Below, piece by piece: positions 7,375 to 17,662 of a stretch of DNA of 64,000 nucleotides. The notes under the pieces were generated by a model. The model was not told the origin of the DNA and did not search any database. It was given only the letters and a program-made list of their open reading frames with translations. Location: positions 496,001-560,000 of the forward strand of contig NZ_VBSB01000005.1 of assembly GCF_013337765.1 (NCBI RefSeq). The letters run 5' to 3'. Each line of letters starts with the position of its first letter. Positions within the stretch are counted from its first letter, which is position 1. Origin of the DNA: Mycolicibacterium sphagni. Its GTDB lineage: Bacteria; Actinomycetota; Actinomycetes; Mycobacteriales; Mycobacteriaceae. The position numbers and the translations under genes were made by a program.

Positions 7375-9279
7375 TCAGCCGTCGATCTTGCGGGCGCCCA
7401 ACTCGCTCTGCAACAGCTCGAGGGCCACTTCCTCGGGATCGCGCCGCGGGGCGGCGTCCTCGTCGCGGCCGACCTCGGCGATCATGCTGTCTTCTTCGGC
7501 CCGCTGCCTATCGACGGGATCGGGCTCGGGCTCCGGCGGGAGCGGCTCGGCCTCCTGAACCGGCTGGCCGACGCCGACCTCGCAACGCACCCGCCAGTCC
7601 ACGCCGAGTGCGTCCTTGAGTGCATCACGGATGACATCGGCGTTGCGCTGTTCGCTCAGTCGCTTGGCCAGCGGCGCCGACTCGTGGCCGAGGATCAGCG
7701 TGTTGTTCTCGACCGCGCGCACGATCGCCCCGGCCAGCATGACCTCGGTGGTGCGACTGCGCTGCCGGACCTTCTCCCGCACCGTCGACCACATGCTGCG
7801 CACGGCCGCCGCGCCGGGCTCACCCGCGGCAGCTGCCGGCGGCGCAGCGGGTTCGGTAGCGGGGGACGGTGGAACAGTCGGTTCGGGCACCGGGTCCGGC
7901 CTGGCGACGGGTTCGGGCTTCGCGACCGGTTCAGGTTTGGCGATCGGCTCGGGCACGGGCCGGGGAGCCGGTGGCGGCTCAGGTGCAGGCGCAGCAGGAG
8001 CCGGCGCAGCAGGCGGTGGCGCCGGTTCCGCGACCGGCAGCGCCTGCGTCTTGCGCACGAACTGCTTGGCCGGCGGGGGCGCCGGTGTACCGGTACTCAT
8101 CGCGGCCTCGCCCGCGGGTATCGAGATGTCCATCCTGGTCTCGATGCGTTCGATGCGCTGCAGCAATGCCGCCTCGGTGTCGCTGGCCGATGGCAGCAAC
8201 AACCGGGCGCACACCACCTCCAGCAGCAGTCGCGGAGCCGTGGCACCGCGCATCTCCCCCAGGCCGGCGTGCACCACCTCGGCGTACCGCGTCAGCGTCG
8301 CGGGGCCGACCCGGGTGGCCTGGTCCCGCATCCGGTCCAGGATGTCATCGGGCGCATCGACGACGCCTCGGCTGGCAGCATCCGGAACTGCTTGCAGCAC
8401 AATCAAATCCCGAAATCGTTCGAGCAGGTCGACGGCGAACCGACGCGGATCGTGACCGGCGTCGATCACCGACTCCACGGCGCCGAACAACGAGGCGGCG
8501 TCTCCGGCAGCCAGCGCATCGACCGCGTCGTCGATCAGCGCGACGTCGGTGGCACCCAGCAGCGCCAGCGCGCGCTGGTAGGCGACGTGATTGCCCTCCG
8601 CGCCGGCGAGCAGCTGGTCGAGGACGCTCAACGTGTCACGCGGCGAGCCGCCACCGGCGCGGATCACCAGTGGATAGACCGCATCGTCGACCTCGACGCT
8701 CTCCGCGGCGACGATCTTCTCGATCAGCGCGCGCATGGTCTTCGGCGCCAGCAGCCGGAACGGGTAATGGTGGGTCCGCGACCGGATCGTCGGCAGCACC
8801 TTCTCCGGCTCGGTGGTGGCGAACACGAAGATCAGATGCTCGGGTGGCTCCTCGACGATCTTGAGCAGCGCGTTGAAACCGGCGTTGGTGACCATGTGCG
8901 CTTCGTCGATGATGAAGATGCGGTAGCGCGACTGTGCGGGCGCATAGAACGCCCGGTCACGCAGTTCGCGAGTGTCGTCCACACCGCCGTGGCTGGCGGC
9001 GTCGAGTTCGGTGACGTCCACGCTGCCGCCGCCGTTGGGGGCCAGCGCCACGCACGAGTCGCACACCCCGCATGGCGTCGGCGTCGGACCCTGCTCGCAG
9101 TTCAGCGAGCGGGCGAGGATGCGCGCCGAGGACGTCTTACCGCAGCCGCGCGGACCGGAGAACAGATACGCGTGGTTGATCCGGTGCGCCGACAGCGCGG
9201 TGGACAGCGGTTCGGTGACGTGCTCTTGGCCCACCACCTCGGCAAAAGTTGCCGGCCGATACTTCCGGTAGAGCGCCAC
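7375..9279 (-). CDS. dnaX: DNA polymerase III subunits gamma and tau (DnaX)
   Basis: A 634-residue clamp-loader ATPase (Rv3721c, dnaZX). It has Walker A GPRGCGKTSS near residues 42-51, a four-Cys zinc module (NCEQG ... PCGVCDSC), Walker B with sensor residues (FIIDEAHMV) and the SRC-like segment RSRTHHYPFR. After domain III, a Pro/Ala-rich linker (~395-470, repeats of PEPVAKPEP type) leads to a C-terminal tau domain that contacts DnaB and the polymerase. The GTG start at 9279 fits the MALYRKYRP opening of the family. It lies 9 bases after the aminotransferase gene and is probably co-transcribed with it. No A-rich slippery site was noticed. Confidence 0.97.
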   Translation of the reverse strand: MALYRKYRPATFAEVVGQEHVTEPLSTALSAHRINHAYLFSGPRGCGKTSSARILARSLNCEQGPTPTPCGVCDSCVALAPNGGGSVDVTELDAASHGGVDDTRELRDRAFYAPAQSRYRIFIIDEAHMVTNAGFNALLKIVEEPPEHLIFVFATTEPEKVLPTIRSRTHHYPFRLLAPKTMRALIEKIVAAESVEVDDAVYPLVIRAGGGSPRDTLSVLDQLLAGAEGNHVAYQRALALLGATDVALIDDAVDALAAGDAASLFGAVESVIDAGHDPRRFAVDLLERFRDLIVLQAVPDAASRGVVDAPDDILDRMRDQATRVGPATLTRYAEVVHAGLGEMRGATAPRLLLEVVCARLLLPSASDTEAALLQRIERIETRMDISIPAGEAAMSTGTPAPPPAKQFVRKTQALPVAEPAPPPAAPAPAAPAPEPPPAPRPVPEPIAKPEPVAKPEPVARPDPVPEPTVPPSPATEPAAPPAAAAGEPGAAAVRSMWSTVREKVRQRSRTTEVMLAGAIVRAVENNTLILGHESAPLAKRLSEQRNADVIRDALKDALGVDWRVRCEVGVGQPVQEAEPLPPEPEPDPVDRQRAEEDSMIAEVGRDEDAAPRRDPEEVALELLQSELGARKIDG

Positions 9280-9288
9280 GGGTGAAGG

Positions 9289-10692
<1,404 letters not shown>

Positions 10693-10774
10693 ATCGCGAG
10701 TGTAATACCCGCCGGGTGCCGGCCCGTCAGGCAGCCGGGGCGAGGCGCTTCCTCAGTCGGCTACCATTGCCGAC

Positions 10775-10860
10775 GGAGGATTCGCCTAGTGGCCTATGGC
10801 GCTCGCCTGGAACGCGGGTTGGGTTAATAGCCCTCAGGGGTTCAAATCCCCTATCCTCCG
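10775..10860 (+). tRNA. tRNA-Ser (GGA anticodon)
   Basis: An 86-nt class II tRNA. Acceptor arms GGAGGAT and ATCCTCC pair, with discriminator G at 10860. The anticodon stem is CTCGC/GCGGG (one G-U pair) around the loop CTGGAAC, giving anticodon GGA (reads UCC and UCU). A long variable arm (TTGGGTTAATAGCCC) marks tRNA-Ser, and the T arm carries GGTTCAAAT. The 3' CCA is not encoded. Confidence 0.95.
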
Positions 10861-10867
10861 CACCTGT

Positions 10868-10917
10868 CCGAGGTGCGATCGGGGGATCAAAGCACCTGGT
10901 CGCACCTCGGATTTTTT
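10868..10917 (+). terminator. Rho-independent terminator after tRNA-Ser
   Basis: A perfect 11-bp stem (CCGAGGTGCGA at 10868-10878 with TCGCACCTCGG at 10900-10910) and a 21-nt loop, followed by A and six T residues (10912-10917). It lies 8 bases after the tRNA and separates it from lucA. A classic U-tailed terminator is uncommon in mycobacteria, so it stands out. Confidence 0.9.
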
Positions 10918-10946
10918 GCCATTAGTTGAGCTTGGGCAGGAGGGGT

Positions 10947-11627
10947 ATGCGCGTCGTCGTGACTGCAGCGCACCTCGCGTTGTGGGTACTGTCCGCCGCG
11001 CTGTACTTCCTGTTCGTCCTTCCCCGGTGGTGGGAGTTGATGGGCGACACGTCCCACACGCTGGGCACGGTGTTGCGCATCGTCACCGGAGTGCTGATCG
11101 CACTGACCGCGCTGCCGGTGCTGCTCACCCTGCTGCGGAACCGCGATCCTGACAGCCGCACGCCACCGTTGGCGCAGCGACTACGGGTGTGTTCGGTGAT
11201 CCTGTACGTGTTGGCCGGTGTGCTGATCATCGGGACAGCGGTTTCCGAGATCTGGGTGAGCCTGGACAAGGCCGGCCCGTGGTTGTTCGGGGTCTACGGC
11301 GCGGCCGCCGCGATCGCGATCCTGGCGCTGTTGACGTCCTTCTTGGGATACACCGCCGAACAACCGGCCAAGGCGCCAAAGCCCAAGAAAGAAAAGAAGA
11401 AGCGCGGCAAGGCGGCCGAGGCCGAAGAAGCCGACGAGGCCGACGGCTCCTCTGACGAGACGGCCGAGGCCGACGGGCCCGTCGAGATCGAAGAGACCGC
11501 AGCGATCGAAGAGACGGCCATCGAAGCCGAAGCCTCTAGCGGCGTCCTGCTCAACAAGCGCCCGACCGGAAAGACGAACCGTCGGCTGCGCCGCCGCGAT
11601 CGCGTCACGGTCGACGAGCCCGAGTAG
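10947..11627 (+). CDS. lucA: LucA homologue, membrane regulator of Mce lipid importers (Rv3723 family)
   Basis: A 226-residue membrane protein with four predicted transmembrane segments (roughly residues 5-27, 40-65, 80-105 and 112-135). A low-complexity cytoplasmic tail rich in Lys, then Glu and Ala (~140-205), ends in a basic RPTGKTNRRLRRRDR motif. LucA in M. tuberculosis stabilises Mce1 and Mce4 and so supports fatty acid and cholesterol uptake. The ATG at 10947 has AGGAGGGG just upstream, which decides the start. Identity rests on topology and on the position after ffs/tRNA-Ser, as at Rv3723. Confidence 0.82.
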   Translation: MRVVVTAAHLALWVLSAALYFLFVLPRWWELMGDTSHTLGTVLRIVTGVLIALTALPVLLTLLRNRDPDSRTPPLAQRLRVCSVILYVLAGVLIIGTAVSEIWVSLDKAGPWLFGVYGAAAAIAILALLTSFLGYTAEQPAKAPKPKKEKKKRGKAAEAEEADEADGSSDETAEADGPVEIEETAAIEETAIEAEASSGVLLNKRPTGKTNRRLRRRDRVTVDEPE

Positions 11628-11684
11628 AAACAAAGTTCACCTAAATACTGGTTCGGTCGGCTCACGCAACCCTATGCTGAGCGA

Positions 11685-12755
11685 GTGCACAACACTTCCC
11701 CCTATCGGGTCGTCCAGTGGACGACCGGCAATGTCGGTAAGAGCTCCGTCCAGGCGATCGCCACCAATCCCACCTTCGAACTCGTCGGCTGTTATGCCTG
11801 GTCAGATGCGAAAGCAGGCCGCGACGTCGGGGAACTGGTCGGCATCGAACCGCTGGGGGTCACCGCGACCAACGACATCGACGCCCTGCTCGCGCTGAAG
11901 CCGGACTGCGTCGTCTACAACCCGATGTGGATCGACGTCGACGAACTGGTCCGCATCCTGTCGGCCGGCGTCAACGTCGTCGCGTCGGCGTCGTTCATCA
12001 CCGGACAGAACCTCGGCGCGGGGCGCGCCCGCATCGAAGAGGCCTGCCAGAGGGGCGGGTCGACGATGTTCGGTTCGGGCGTGAGCCCGGGCTTCGCCGA
12101 ACTGCTGGCGATCGTCGCCGCCACCGCCTGCGATCGCGTCGACAAGGTCACGATCCAGGAGACGGCCGACACCACCCTGTACGACTCCCCCGAGACCGAG
12201 CGTCCGGTCGGATTCGATATGGCGATCGACGATCCCGAGCTGCAGCCGATGGCCGCCAAGGGCACCGCGGTGTTCGCCGAGGCCGTGCAGTTGGTCGCCG
12301 ACTCGCTCGGCGTCGAGCTGGACGAGATCACGTGTGTGTCCGAATACGCACAGACCACCGAGGATCTGCCGATGGCGTCCTGGACCATCAAGGCCGGCCG
12401 CGTGGCCGGTGTCTACGCCAGCTGGCAGGGCATCGCGAACGGCAAGACCGTCATCGACATCAACGTGCGATGGAAGAAGGGCCAGACGCTCGAGCCTGAT
12501 TGGCAGCTCGACGGCGACGGCTGGAAGATCACGATCGACGGACGTCCGACGGTCACCATGAACGTCGGCTTCCTGCCGCCACCGGACCTCATCGAGAACG
12601 CCAAGACGATCGAGGACTTCTTCGTGCTCGGCCACATCATGACGGCCATGCCGCCGATCCACGCCATCCCCGCCGTCGTCGCGGCTCCGCCGGGAATCGC
12701 GACCTACAACGACCTCAACCTGCCCAAGGCCCGCGGCGTAGTGCCGTCACGTTAG
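11685..12755 (+). CDS. NAD(P)H-dependent dihydrodipicolinate-reductase-like oxidoreductase
   Basis: A 356-residue protein of the DapB-like Rossmann family that is abundant in mycobacteria and often annotated as amine or diaminopimelate dehydrogenase-like. The nucleotide-binding motif WTTGNVGKSSVQAI is near the N-terminus. SASFITGQNL and FGSGVSPGFAELLA follow in the family's expected places. The substrate is unknown, and many paralogues sit in lipid or sterol catabolic loci. The GTG start at 11685 is the first in frame. It overlaps the convergent small exported gene by 4 bases. It opens the stretch that departs from the M. tuberculosis gene order. Confidence 0.8.
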   Translation: MHNTSPYRVVQWTTGNVGKSSVQAIATNPTFELVGCYAWSDAKAGRDVGELVGIEPLGVTATNDIDALLALKPDCVVYNPMWIDVDELVRILSAGVNVVASASFITGQNLGAGRARIEEACQRGGSTMFGSGVSPGFAELLAIVAATACDRVDKVTIQETADTTLYDSPETERPVGFDMAIDDPELQPMAAKGTAVFAEAVQLVADSLGVELDEITCVSEYAQTTEDLPMASWTIKAGRVAGVYASWQGIANGKTVIDINVRWKKGQTLEPDWQLDGDGWKITIDGRPTVTMNVGFLPPPDLIENAKTIEDFFVLGHIMTAMPPIHAIPAVVAAPPGIATYNDLNLPKARGVVPSR

Positions 12756-12997
12756 ACGCAAAGGCCACCGGTCACGTACCCGAACGGGCCGGTGGCCTGC
12801 ACGCACGCCGACGGTTGCCCGTAGTAGAACGGGCCACGCCAGTCCCGGGGTCCGGGGTTGTCGTCCCAGCGCCAGTCATCGCCGTGACCGTGGCCATGGC
12901 CCGGGTCTGCGTACGCCAGGCCGCCGCCAAAGCCGAGGCCGGCCAAACCCAGCGCTCCGGAGAGTGCCGCTGCTGCTGCGATCTTCGTCAGTGTCAT
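12752..12997 (-). CDS. Small exported His/Gly/Trp-rich protein
   Basis: An 81-residue protein. The signal peptide (TLTKIAAAAALSGALGLAGLGFGGGLAYA) is followed by a short mature part with a His-Gly run (DPGHGHGHGDDW), an acidic/Trp patch and two cysteines near the end (SACVQAT, GLCV). Such peptides are common in rapid-growing mycobacteria and have no assigned function; the His run could bind metal. The codons for the last residues form a GGCCACCGG/CCGGTGGCC hairpin (12763-12797), which could double as a terminator for the convergent gene. Confidence 0.72.
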   Translation of the reverse strand: MTLTKIAAAAALSGALGLAGLGFGGGLAYADPGHGHGHGDDWRWDDNPGPRDWRGPFYYGQPSACVQATGPFGYVTGGLCV

Positions 12998-13188
12998 CGT
13001 GCGGATTCCTTTACGACCTCAGGCGCCCCGACCCCGTCACACGCGTTTGCAACAAGAGACACTTTAGTCGAATTCCCGCACGCACCAACAACTTAGGGCG
13101 CGTCAGCACCACGGGGGTTTGCCCGCGGATCAGGATCCGCCTCGATGCCCCGTCAACTCCCGTGGTCGGCGGGGCGCACCGATTGTTG

Positions 13189-15654
13189 CTACGGCTCGGG
13201 GGTGACGGTGGCCGGCGTCTGCAGTGTCAGACCGATGTTGGAGATGTTGATGGCACCGAACGCGGTGAAGTTCTCGTACGCCGTGGCCGAACTCGTGATC
13301 TGCAGCGTGAGATCGCCCAGATCCGCAGGGTTGTCGGCGGTGTAGACGATGTTCTCCATGTTGACGCTCACGCTGTGGCTGCGCCCGTCCAGCGTCACTG
13401 CCACCGGAGTGACGAGGTTGCCCACCACCAGCCCGGTGTTGTTGTCCACCAGCTGGGCGTAGACGAAGCGGCTGGTCCCCAGACCCTGGTAGTCGAACGT
13501 CAGCGTGGGCGCCCCGACCGTCTGACTCAGCCCGGTTAGGTCGAGATCGACGTTGATGGCATTGCGGGCCTTCGACGCCAGGCCCAGCGAATACGGGATC
13601 GAGGCCTGCGGCGCCGGTCCGGATCCACCGACGATCGGCACGAGGGCCAGCGTTCCACCCGAAGCCCCGCTTGCCGCGGTGAAATTCGTGCCGAAGAACG
13701 GGCTGCCTTCGGTCGGCAGGTCGGTGGCCTGGAACCAGTCGCCGAACTGGTCGGTGTACTGGAAGTTCGGTGCCGCCGGCACCACCGCGCCCTTGACGTA
13801 CTTGTCCAGCCAGTTCAGTGCCGCGTCCAGGTTGCGGGTGCCGGTGGTGTCGGGGGTCAGGCAGACCCCGTGGCCGACGCACGACCAGATCATCTGGGCG
13901 GGCACTCCCGGCTGCAACGCCTGCGCGTTCTCGATCGCCTGCTGCAGGGTGAAGAGCACGTCGATCGTGCCCTGCTCGAACAGCGTCGGCGCACTGATGT
14001 TGCCGACCACGAAATCAGGTCCGCTGCTGGACAGCACGGCTTGCGCGGTATTGCTGAGCAAGCCCGTCAGCACGCCGCTGATGACACCCAGGTAGATCTG
14101 GTTGTTGATCCGCGAGTTGGCCAGCACGAGCGACAGCAAGAGCAGTGACGAGTAAGCGGTCTTGAAGGCCTTGTCGGGGTAGAGCGAGTTGTTCAGCGAG
14201 TTCCACGCGATGCCCGGCACGATGGCGTCGATGCGGGAGTCGGTGCCCGCCGAGACCAGCTGGATGCCGCCGCCGTAGGAGCCGCCGACCATGCCCACCT
14301 TGGGATCGTTGGGCCCGTCGAGCTCCGACGTGGGCTGTGTCGCAATCCAATTGATCATCGCGGTGACGTCGCGGCCCTCGAACGCCGGGCTGTCGAGTTG
14401 CAGGATGCCGCCGGAGGCGAACTCACCGCGGGGATCCCAGGTGACGACGTTGTAGCCACGGTCGCGCAGCGATTGCACACCGGGGGTGAGTCCGCTGATC
14501 CCGTACGTGGTGTAGGGGTCCGTCTGGCCCGCGGTGGCCAGGCCGGGGCCGTTGAGGATCGTGGGCGCCGGGGTGCCAGGCAGGACTCCGTCGGGCCCGG
14601 CCGTCGAGGCCGGGAACCAGTTGAGGCTGATCAGGGTTCCGTCGAAGGACGGCATCTTGTAGGTGAACGCCAGTGGGTTGCCCGTCGTATTGTCCACCGA
14701 CGGATTCGGTGTGAAGGTCACCAGCTGCGAGTAGCCGATGATGGGTGCCAGCAGGTCACCGAGGACCGGGGTCTGGTGCAGGACGAGGATCACTTGCCCG
14801 GCGAGACCACCGAGGATCGGGACGCTTTCGAGGATCTGGTCGAACTGCGTCTTCTGCGCCACCAGGATCTTGAACTGCTCGGTGCCTCCGGCGAGGATCG
14901 ACTGGTACGGCAGGTAGGTGAAATCACCTGCGACATAACCGGTGTCGCCTGGCTGTGCGAACGTCACCTTGCCGCCCGCACTCGGACCGCTGACCAGGGT
15001 GTAGGTCAGTCCGGTCGGACTCGCGCCTGTGGTGCCGTTGTAGATCCCATCGACGATGATCAGCGACGGGTTGACAGTGATGGGGTTGCTCAGAGTCAGC
15101 GACGCCGTCGTCAACGCCGAAGTGACGCTGCGGGCCACCGCGTTCTCCCGGCGCTGCAGCGCTGCAAAGGCAAGTGCCAGTGGCGAATCAGCGGGCACCG
15201 TGGGCAGTCCGCCGGACAACTGTTCGAACGCATCGTGCACCGCAGTGGTCAGGCGGGTGGCAATCGGGACGACCGACAAGGATTGTGCGGTCGCAGTCGG
15301 CGAGCTGTTTGCCGTCACCGCAGCCGATGTGGATTCCTCGGACGACGACGCGGCGGCCGTCTGGCTCTGGCTTGACGCTGTGTTCGATTGCTTCGAACCG
15401 GTCTTGGCACCACCGGTGCTGACGGCCTTGCCCGATCCCGCCGTCGCGGACCGCTTCGACGACGCAGTGCCATGGGACGAACTCTTGGAACCGGCACTCG
15501 ACGAACTGGTCGCCGAGGAATTCCCGCCTGCAGCCGAGGATCCCGTCGACGTGTCAGCCCATGCGACGCCGTATCCCGTGGAGAACAATGCGGCACCGAC
15601 CCCGAGGGCCACCGCCAATCCGCCAACCCGACCCACAAAGCGTGAAGCACCCAT
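13189..15654 (-). CDS. Large exported alpha/beta hydrolase (CocE/X-Pro dipeptidyl-peptidase-like)
   Basis: An 821-residue exported enzyme. The signal region contains GRVGGLAVALGVGAALF, then a ~100-residue Ser/Ala/Lys-rich linker (~35-125). A domain at ~190-290 precedes the hydrolase core. Core marks are WDPRGEFASGG, the nucleophile elbow MVGGSYGGG, the acid GTIDVLF and the His in CVGHGVCL, together a Ser-Asp-His triad as in CocE/PepX esterases and peptidases. The C-terminal ~170 residues look like the jelly-roll domain of that family. Substrate is unknown: ester or X-Pro peptide. It heads a set of three large exported proteins encoded in series on this strand. Confidence 0.82.
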   Translation of the reverse strand: MGASRFVGRVGGLAVALGVGAALFSTGYGVAWADTSTGSSAAGGNSSATSSSSAGSKSSSHGTASSKRSATAGSGKAVSTGGAKTGSKQSNTASSQSQTAAASSSEESTSAAVTANSSPTATAQSLSVVPIATRLTTAVHDAFEQLSGGLPTVPADSPLALAFAALQRRENAVARSVTSALTTASLTLSNPITVNPSLIIVDGIYNGTTGASPTGLTYTLVSGPSAGGKVTFAQPGDTGYVAGDFTYLPYQSILAGGTEQFKILVAQKTQFDQILESVPILGGLAGQVILVLHQTPVLGDLLAPIIGYSQLVTFTPNPSVDNTTGNPLAFTYKMPSFDGTLISLNWFPASTAGPDGVLPGTPAPTILNGPGLATAGQTDPYTTYGISGLTPGVQSLRDRGYNVVTWDPRGEFASGGILQLDSPAFEGRDVTAMINWIATQPTSELDGPNDPKVGMVGGSYGGGIQLVSAGTDSRIDAIVPGIAWNSLNNSLYPDKAFKTAYSSLLLLSLVLANSRINNQIYLGVISGVLTGLLSNTAQAVLSSSGPDFVVGNISAPTLFEQGTIDVLFTLQQAIENAQALQPGVPAQMIWSCVGHGVCLTPDTTGTRNLDAALNWLDKYVKGAVVPAAPNFQYTDQFGDWFQATDLPTEGSPFFGTNFTAASGASGGTLALVPIVGGSGPAPQASIPYSLGLASKARNAINVDLDLTGLSQTVGAPTLTFDYQGLGTSRFVYAQLVDNNTGLVVGNLVTPVAVTLDGRSHSVSVNMENIVYTADNPADLGDLTLQITSSATAYENFTAFGAINISNIGLTLQTPATVTPEP

Positions 15655-15800
15655 GATTGTCTACCTCCCCGACCAGCGGCCACTCTGCCTTTGCGGAGGG
15701 TAAACCCGTCGAGCGGTGCGGCATCGCAAATTGCCGAAACTGTCAGTTATGAGTTTGCTGAACTTGCGGATTCAACCGAGTCGCGTTGAGCGCCAAAGAA

Positions 15801-17555
15801 TCAGGCGTAGTCGAAGTCGGTCGAGCCGATGCCGTCGGGTGCGGTGTAGTTGATGTAGACCGGACCGTGCTGGAACGGCGCGTACCCGGTGTTGATCAGC
15901 CCGCTCGCAATCACCGTCGGCCGGTTCTGCGACGTGACGATGTAGGAGTACAGCAACACGCCGTCCGGGGTGTACACCGAGATCCTGGTCCCGACCGGCA
16001 CGGTGTTGCCGCCACCGATCTGGGACGACAGGATCGTGCCGTACACCCCTCCGGAGTCGATGATCGTCGCAATCTGGGTCGGCGTGCCGTTGTTGACCTT
16101 CACGTTGAGATACGCATCGGGTGCGCCGGAGACCGACGTCCGGGTCGGCAGCGGGTTGGGGCCGAAGACCATCACGCCCGCGATGCCGAGGAACAAGCCC
16201 TGATAGAGGAAGACGCCGTCGCTGAGCTCACCGGGCAGCGCCGTGGTCGGAATAACAGTGCCGGTCGGTCCGGGGCCCGCGGCGTTGGCACCGATCCCGA
16301 GCACGCCGGAAGCGCCACCGAGCTGGTGGAAGAAGGCCAGGGCGGCCGCCGCGTCATCAGCGTCGACGATGTTGACGCTGGCCTGGTTGGCGACGATGCC
16401 GTTTCCGAAGTTCACCGTCGTGGAATAGTTGGTGTAGCTGTAGGTCAGCCCGCCGCTGTAGCCGCTAGTTCCAGCCTTCCCAGTCGCCGTGAGGGGCCCC
16501 GCGTCTCCCACCGAAGCCATGGTGACCACCAGCCCGGAGGATCCGGTGTCGACGAGCACCGGTGTGCTCTGTCCGCCGTTGATCGAGATGTAGACGATCG
16601 GTTCGGTGGTGGCCCGCATGGTCACCGGCACCAACGCGTACACGCGGCCGTTCAAAGCCGCCGTGCTGACGAGGTTCTGCACCGGCGTGATACCGCTGGT
16701 TCCCTCGAAGGCGCTGACGAGCGGCAGGAAGAGTCCCGCGCTGTTCAGTGCGGTGGTGGCAAGCGTCGGGAGCAGCAGTGCGCCCAGCAGGCTCACGCCG
16801 GCCAGTTCGTGCACGAACGGGACGCCGGAGGTCTGGGCGTACAGCGACTGGGCGGGCGTGATGGTGTTTTCCCAGGTATCCAGCGACAGCGAGGCCTGCG
16901 CGAGCAGGATCTCCGGGATGACCGCGACGATGCCCGCGGGAATGTTGCCGCTGCCCCAGGTCTGTTGCTGCAGCAGCACCCGCGCATCGGCGATCTGTTG
17001 CTGGGCCAGATTCACCGCAACACCGGCGACGATCGGCTCCGACGGCAGCCAGGACGTCATGTTCGGTGACGGATCGGCCGCGGGCACGGCCGCGGCTGCC
17101 GTCGAGGAGGTGCCGCCGTCAGATGAGGTCGTGGTGTCAGCGGCGGCGGCACGCACACGGGCCGAGTGGCCGGTCGACGACGAGGTGACCATCGCGGTCT
17201 CGGTTGCCTCCGTGTCGACGGCGGCGGCCGCGGGAGCGTTGCTGGCCGCGGCCGCGGAGACCTTGCGCGAGCTGAGGTTTCCACCCGACGAGCTGGCGGC
17301 GCTGCTGCGCGCCGAATGGGCGGTGGCCTTCTTCGCGGCCGACGAGTCGGCGGCGGTCGAGGCGCTCTCCGAACTGGCTGACGATGTCTTACCCGCACCC
17401 GGGCCGGCACCGGTGTCGGCGTAGGCGACCGCGGATCCGCCGGCCAGGGCGGCGCCGATGCCCAGGGTTACGGCACCGGCACCCAGCCACGCGTACGGCT
17501 GGCGACGATTCCGCCGGGAGCGATGCGCGCCCGTTCCGCTATCGCTGTGCTTCAT
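15801..17555 (-). CDS. Exported PecA-like aspartic protease without a PE domain
   Basis: A 584-residue protein. A Tat-like start (RSRRNRRQPYAWLGAGAVTLGIGAALAGG) leads to a Ser/Ala-rich linker (~45-150), a helical segment (~170-270) and a protease domain from ~270. Two aspartic-protease motifs are visible: VLVDTGSSGLVV and, later, TIIDSGGVYGTIL. This matches the C-terminal domain of PecA (PE_PGRS35), the protease that cleaves PE_PGRS/LipY surface proteins. Here the PE export domain is replaced by an ordinary signal peptide, so the Sec/Tat route is likely instead of ESX-5. The target is unknown. Confidence 0.83.
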   Translation of the reverse strand: MKHSDSGTGAHRSRRNRRQPYAWLGAGAVTLGIGAALAGGSAVAYADTGAGPGAGKTSSASSESASTAADSSAAKKATAHSARSSAASSSGGNLSSRKVSAAAASNAPAAAAVDTEATETAMVTSSSTGHSARVRAAAADTTTSSDGGTSSTAAAAVPAADPSPNMTSWLPSEPIVAGVAVNLAQQQIADARVLLQQQTWGSGNIPAGIVAVIPEILLAQASLSLDTWENTITPAQSLYAQTSGVPFVHELAGVSLLGALLLPTLATTALNSAGLFLPLVSAFEGTSGITPVQNLVSTAALNGRVYALVPVTMRATTEPIVYISINGGQSTPVLVDTGSSGLVVTMASVGDAGPLTATGKAGTSGYSGGLTYSYTNYSTTVNFGNGIVANQASVNIVDADDAAAALAFFHQLGGASGVLGIGANAAGPGPTGTVIPTTALPGELSDGVFLYQGLFLGIAGVMVFGPNPLPTRTSVSGAPDAYLNVKVNNGTPTQIATIIDSGGVYGTILSSQIGGGNTVPVGTRISVYTPDGVLLYSYIVTSQNRPTVIASGLINTGYAPFQHGPVYINYTAPDGIGSTDFDYA

Positions 17556-17662
17556 GGTTCCCCCTGTGGCCGACCGCGTCGCCCGGCTGAGATTTTCCTT
17601 AGCGAGTTTGCTGAGTGTCTACCACAGGAGGCCAGCGCGGCAATAGCCAACCCGCCTGCCGG

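Noticed and set aside
7306..9285. A long open frame antisense to dnaX
   Set aside because: It is a mirror of the dnaX coding frame in GC-rich DNA; its product is low-complexity (Arg/Gly/His rich) with no family motif and no ribosome-binding site.
12763..12797. An intrinsic terminator (GGCCACCGG/CCGGTGGCC hairpin)
   Set aside because: It lies in coding DNA with no T-run; mentioned with the gene but not called as a separate terminator.
14398..15375. Long plus-strand frames opposite the exported hydrolase, protease and repeat protein
   Set aside because: The minus-strand genes have signal peptides and catalytic motifs; the plus-strand products have none.
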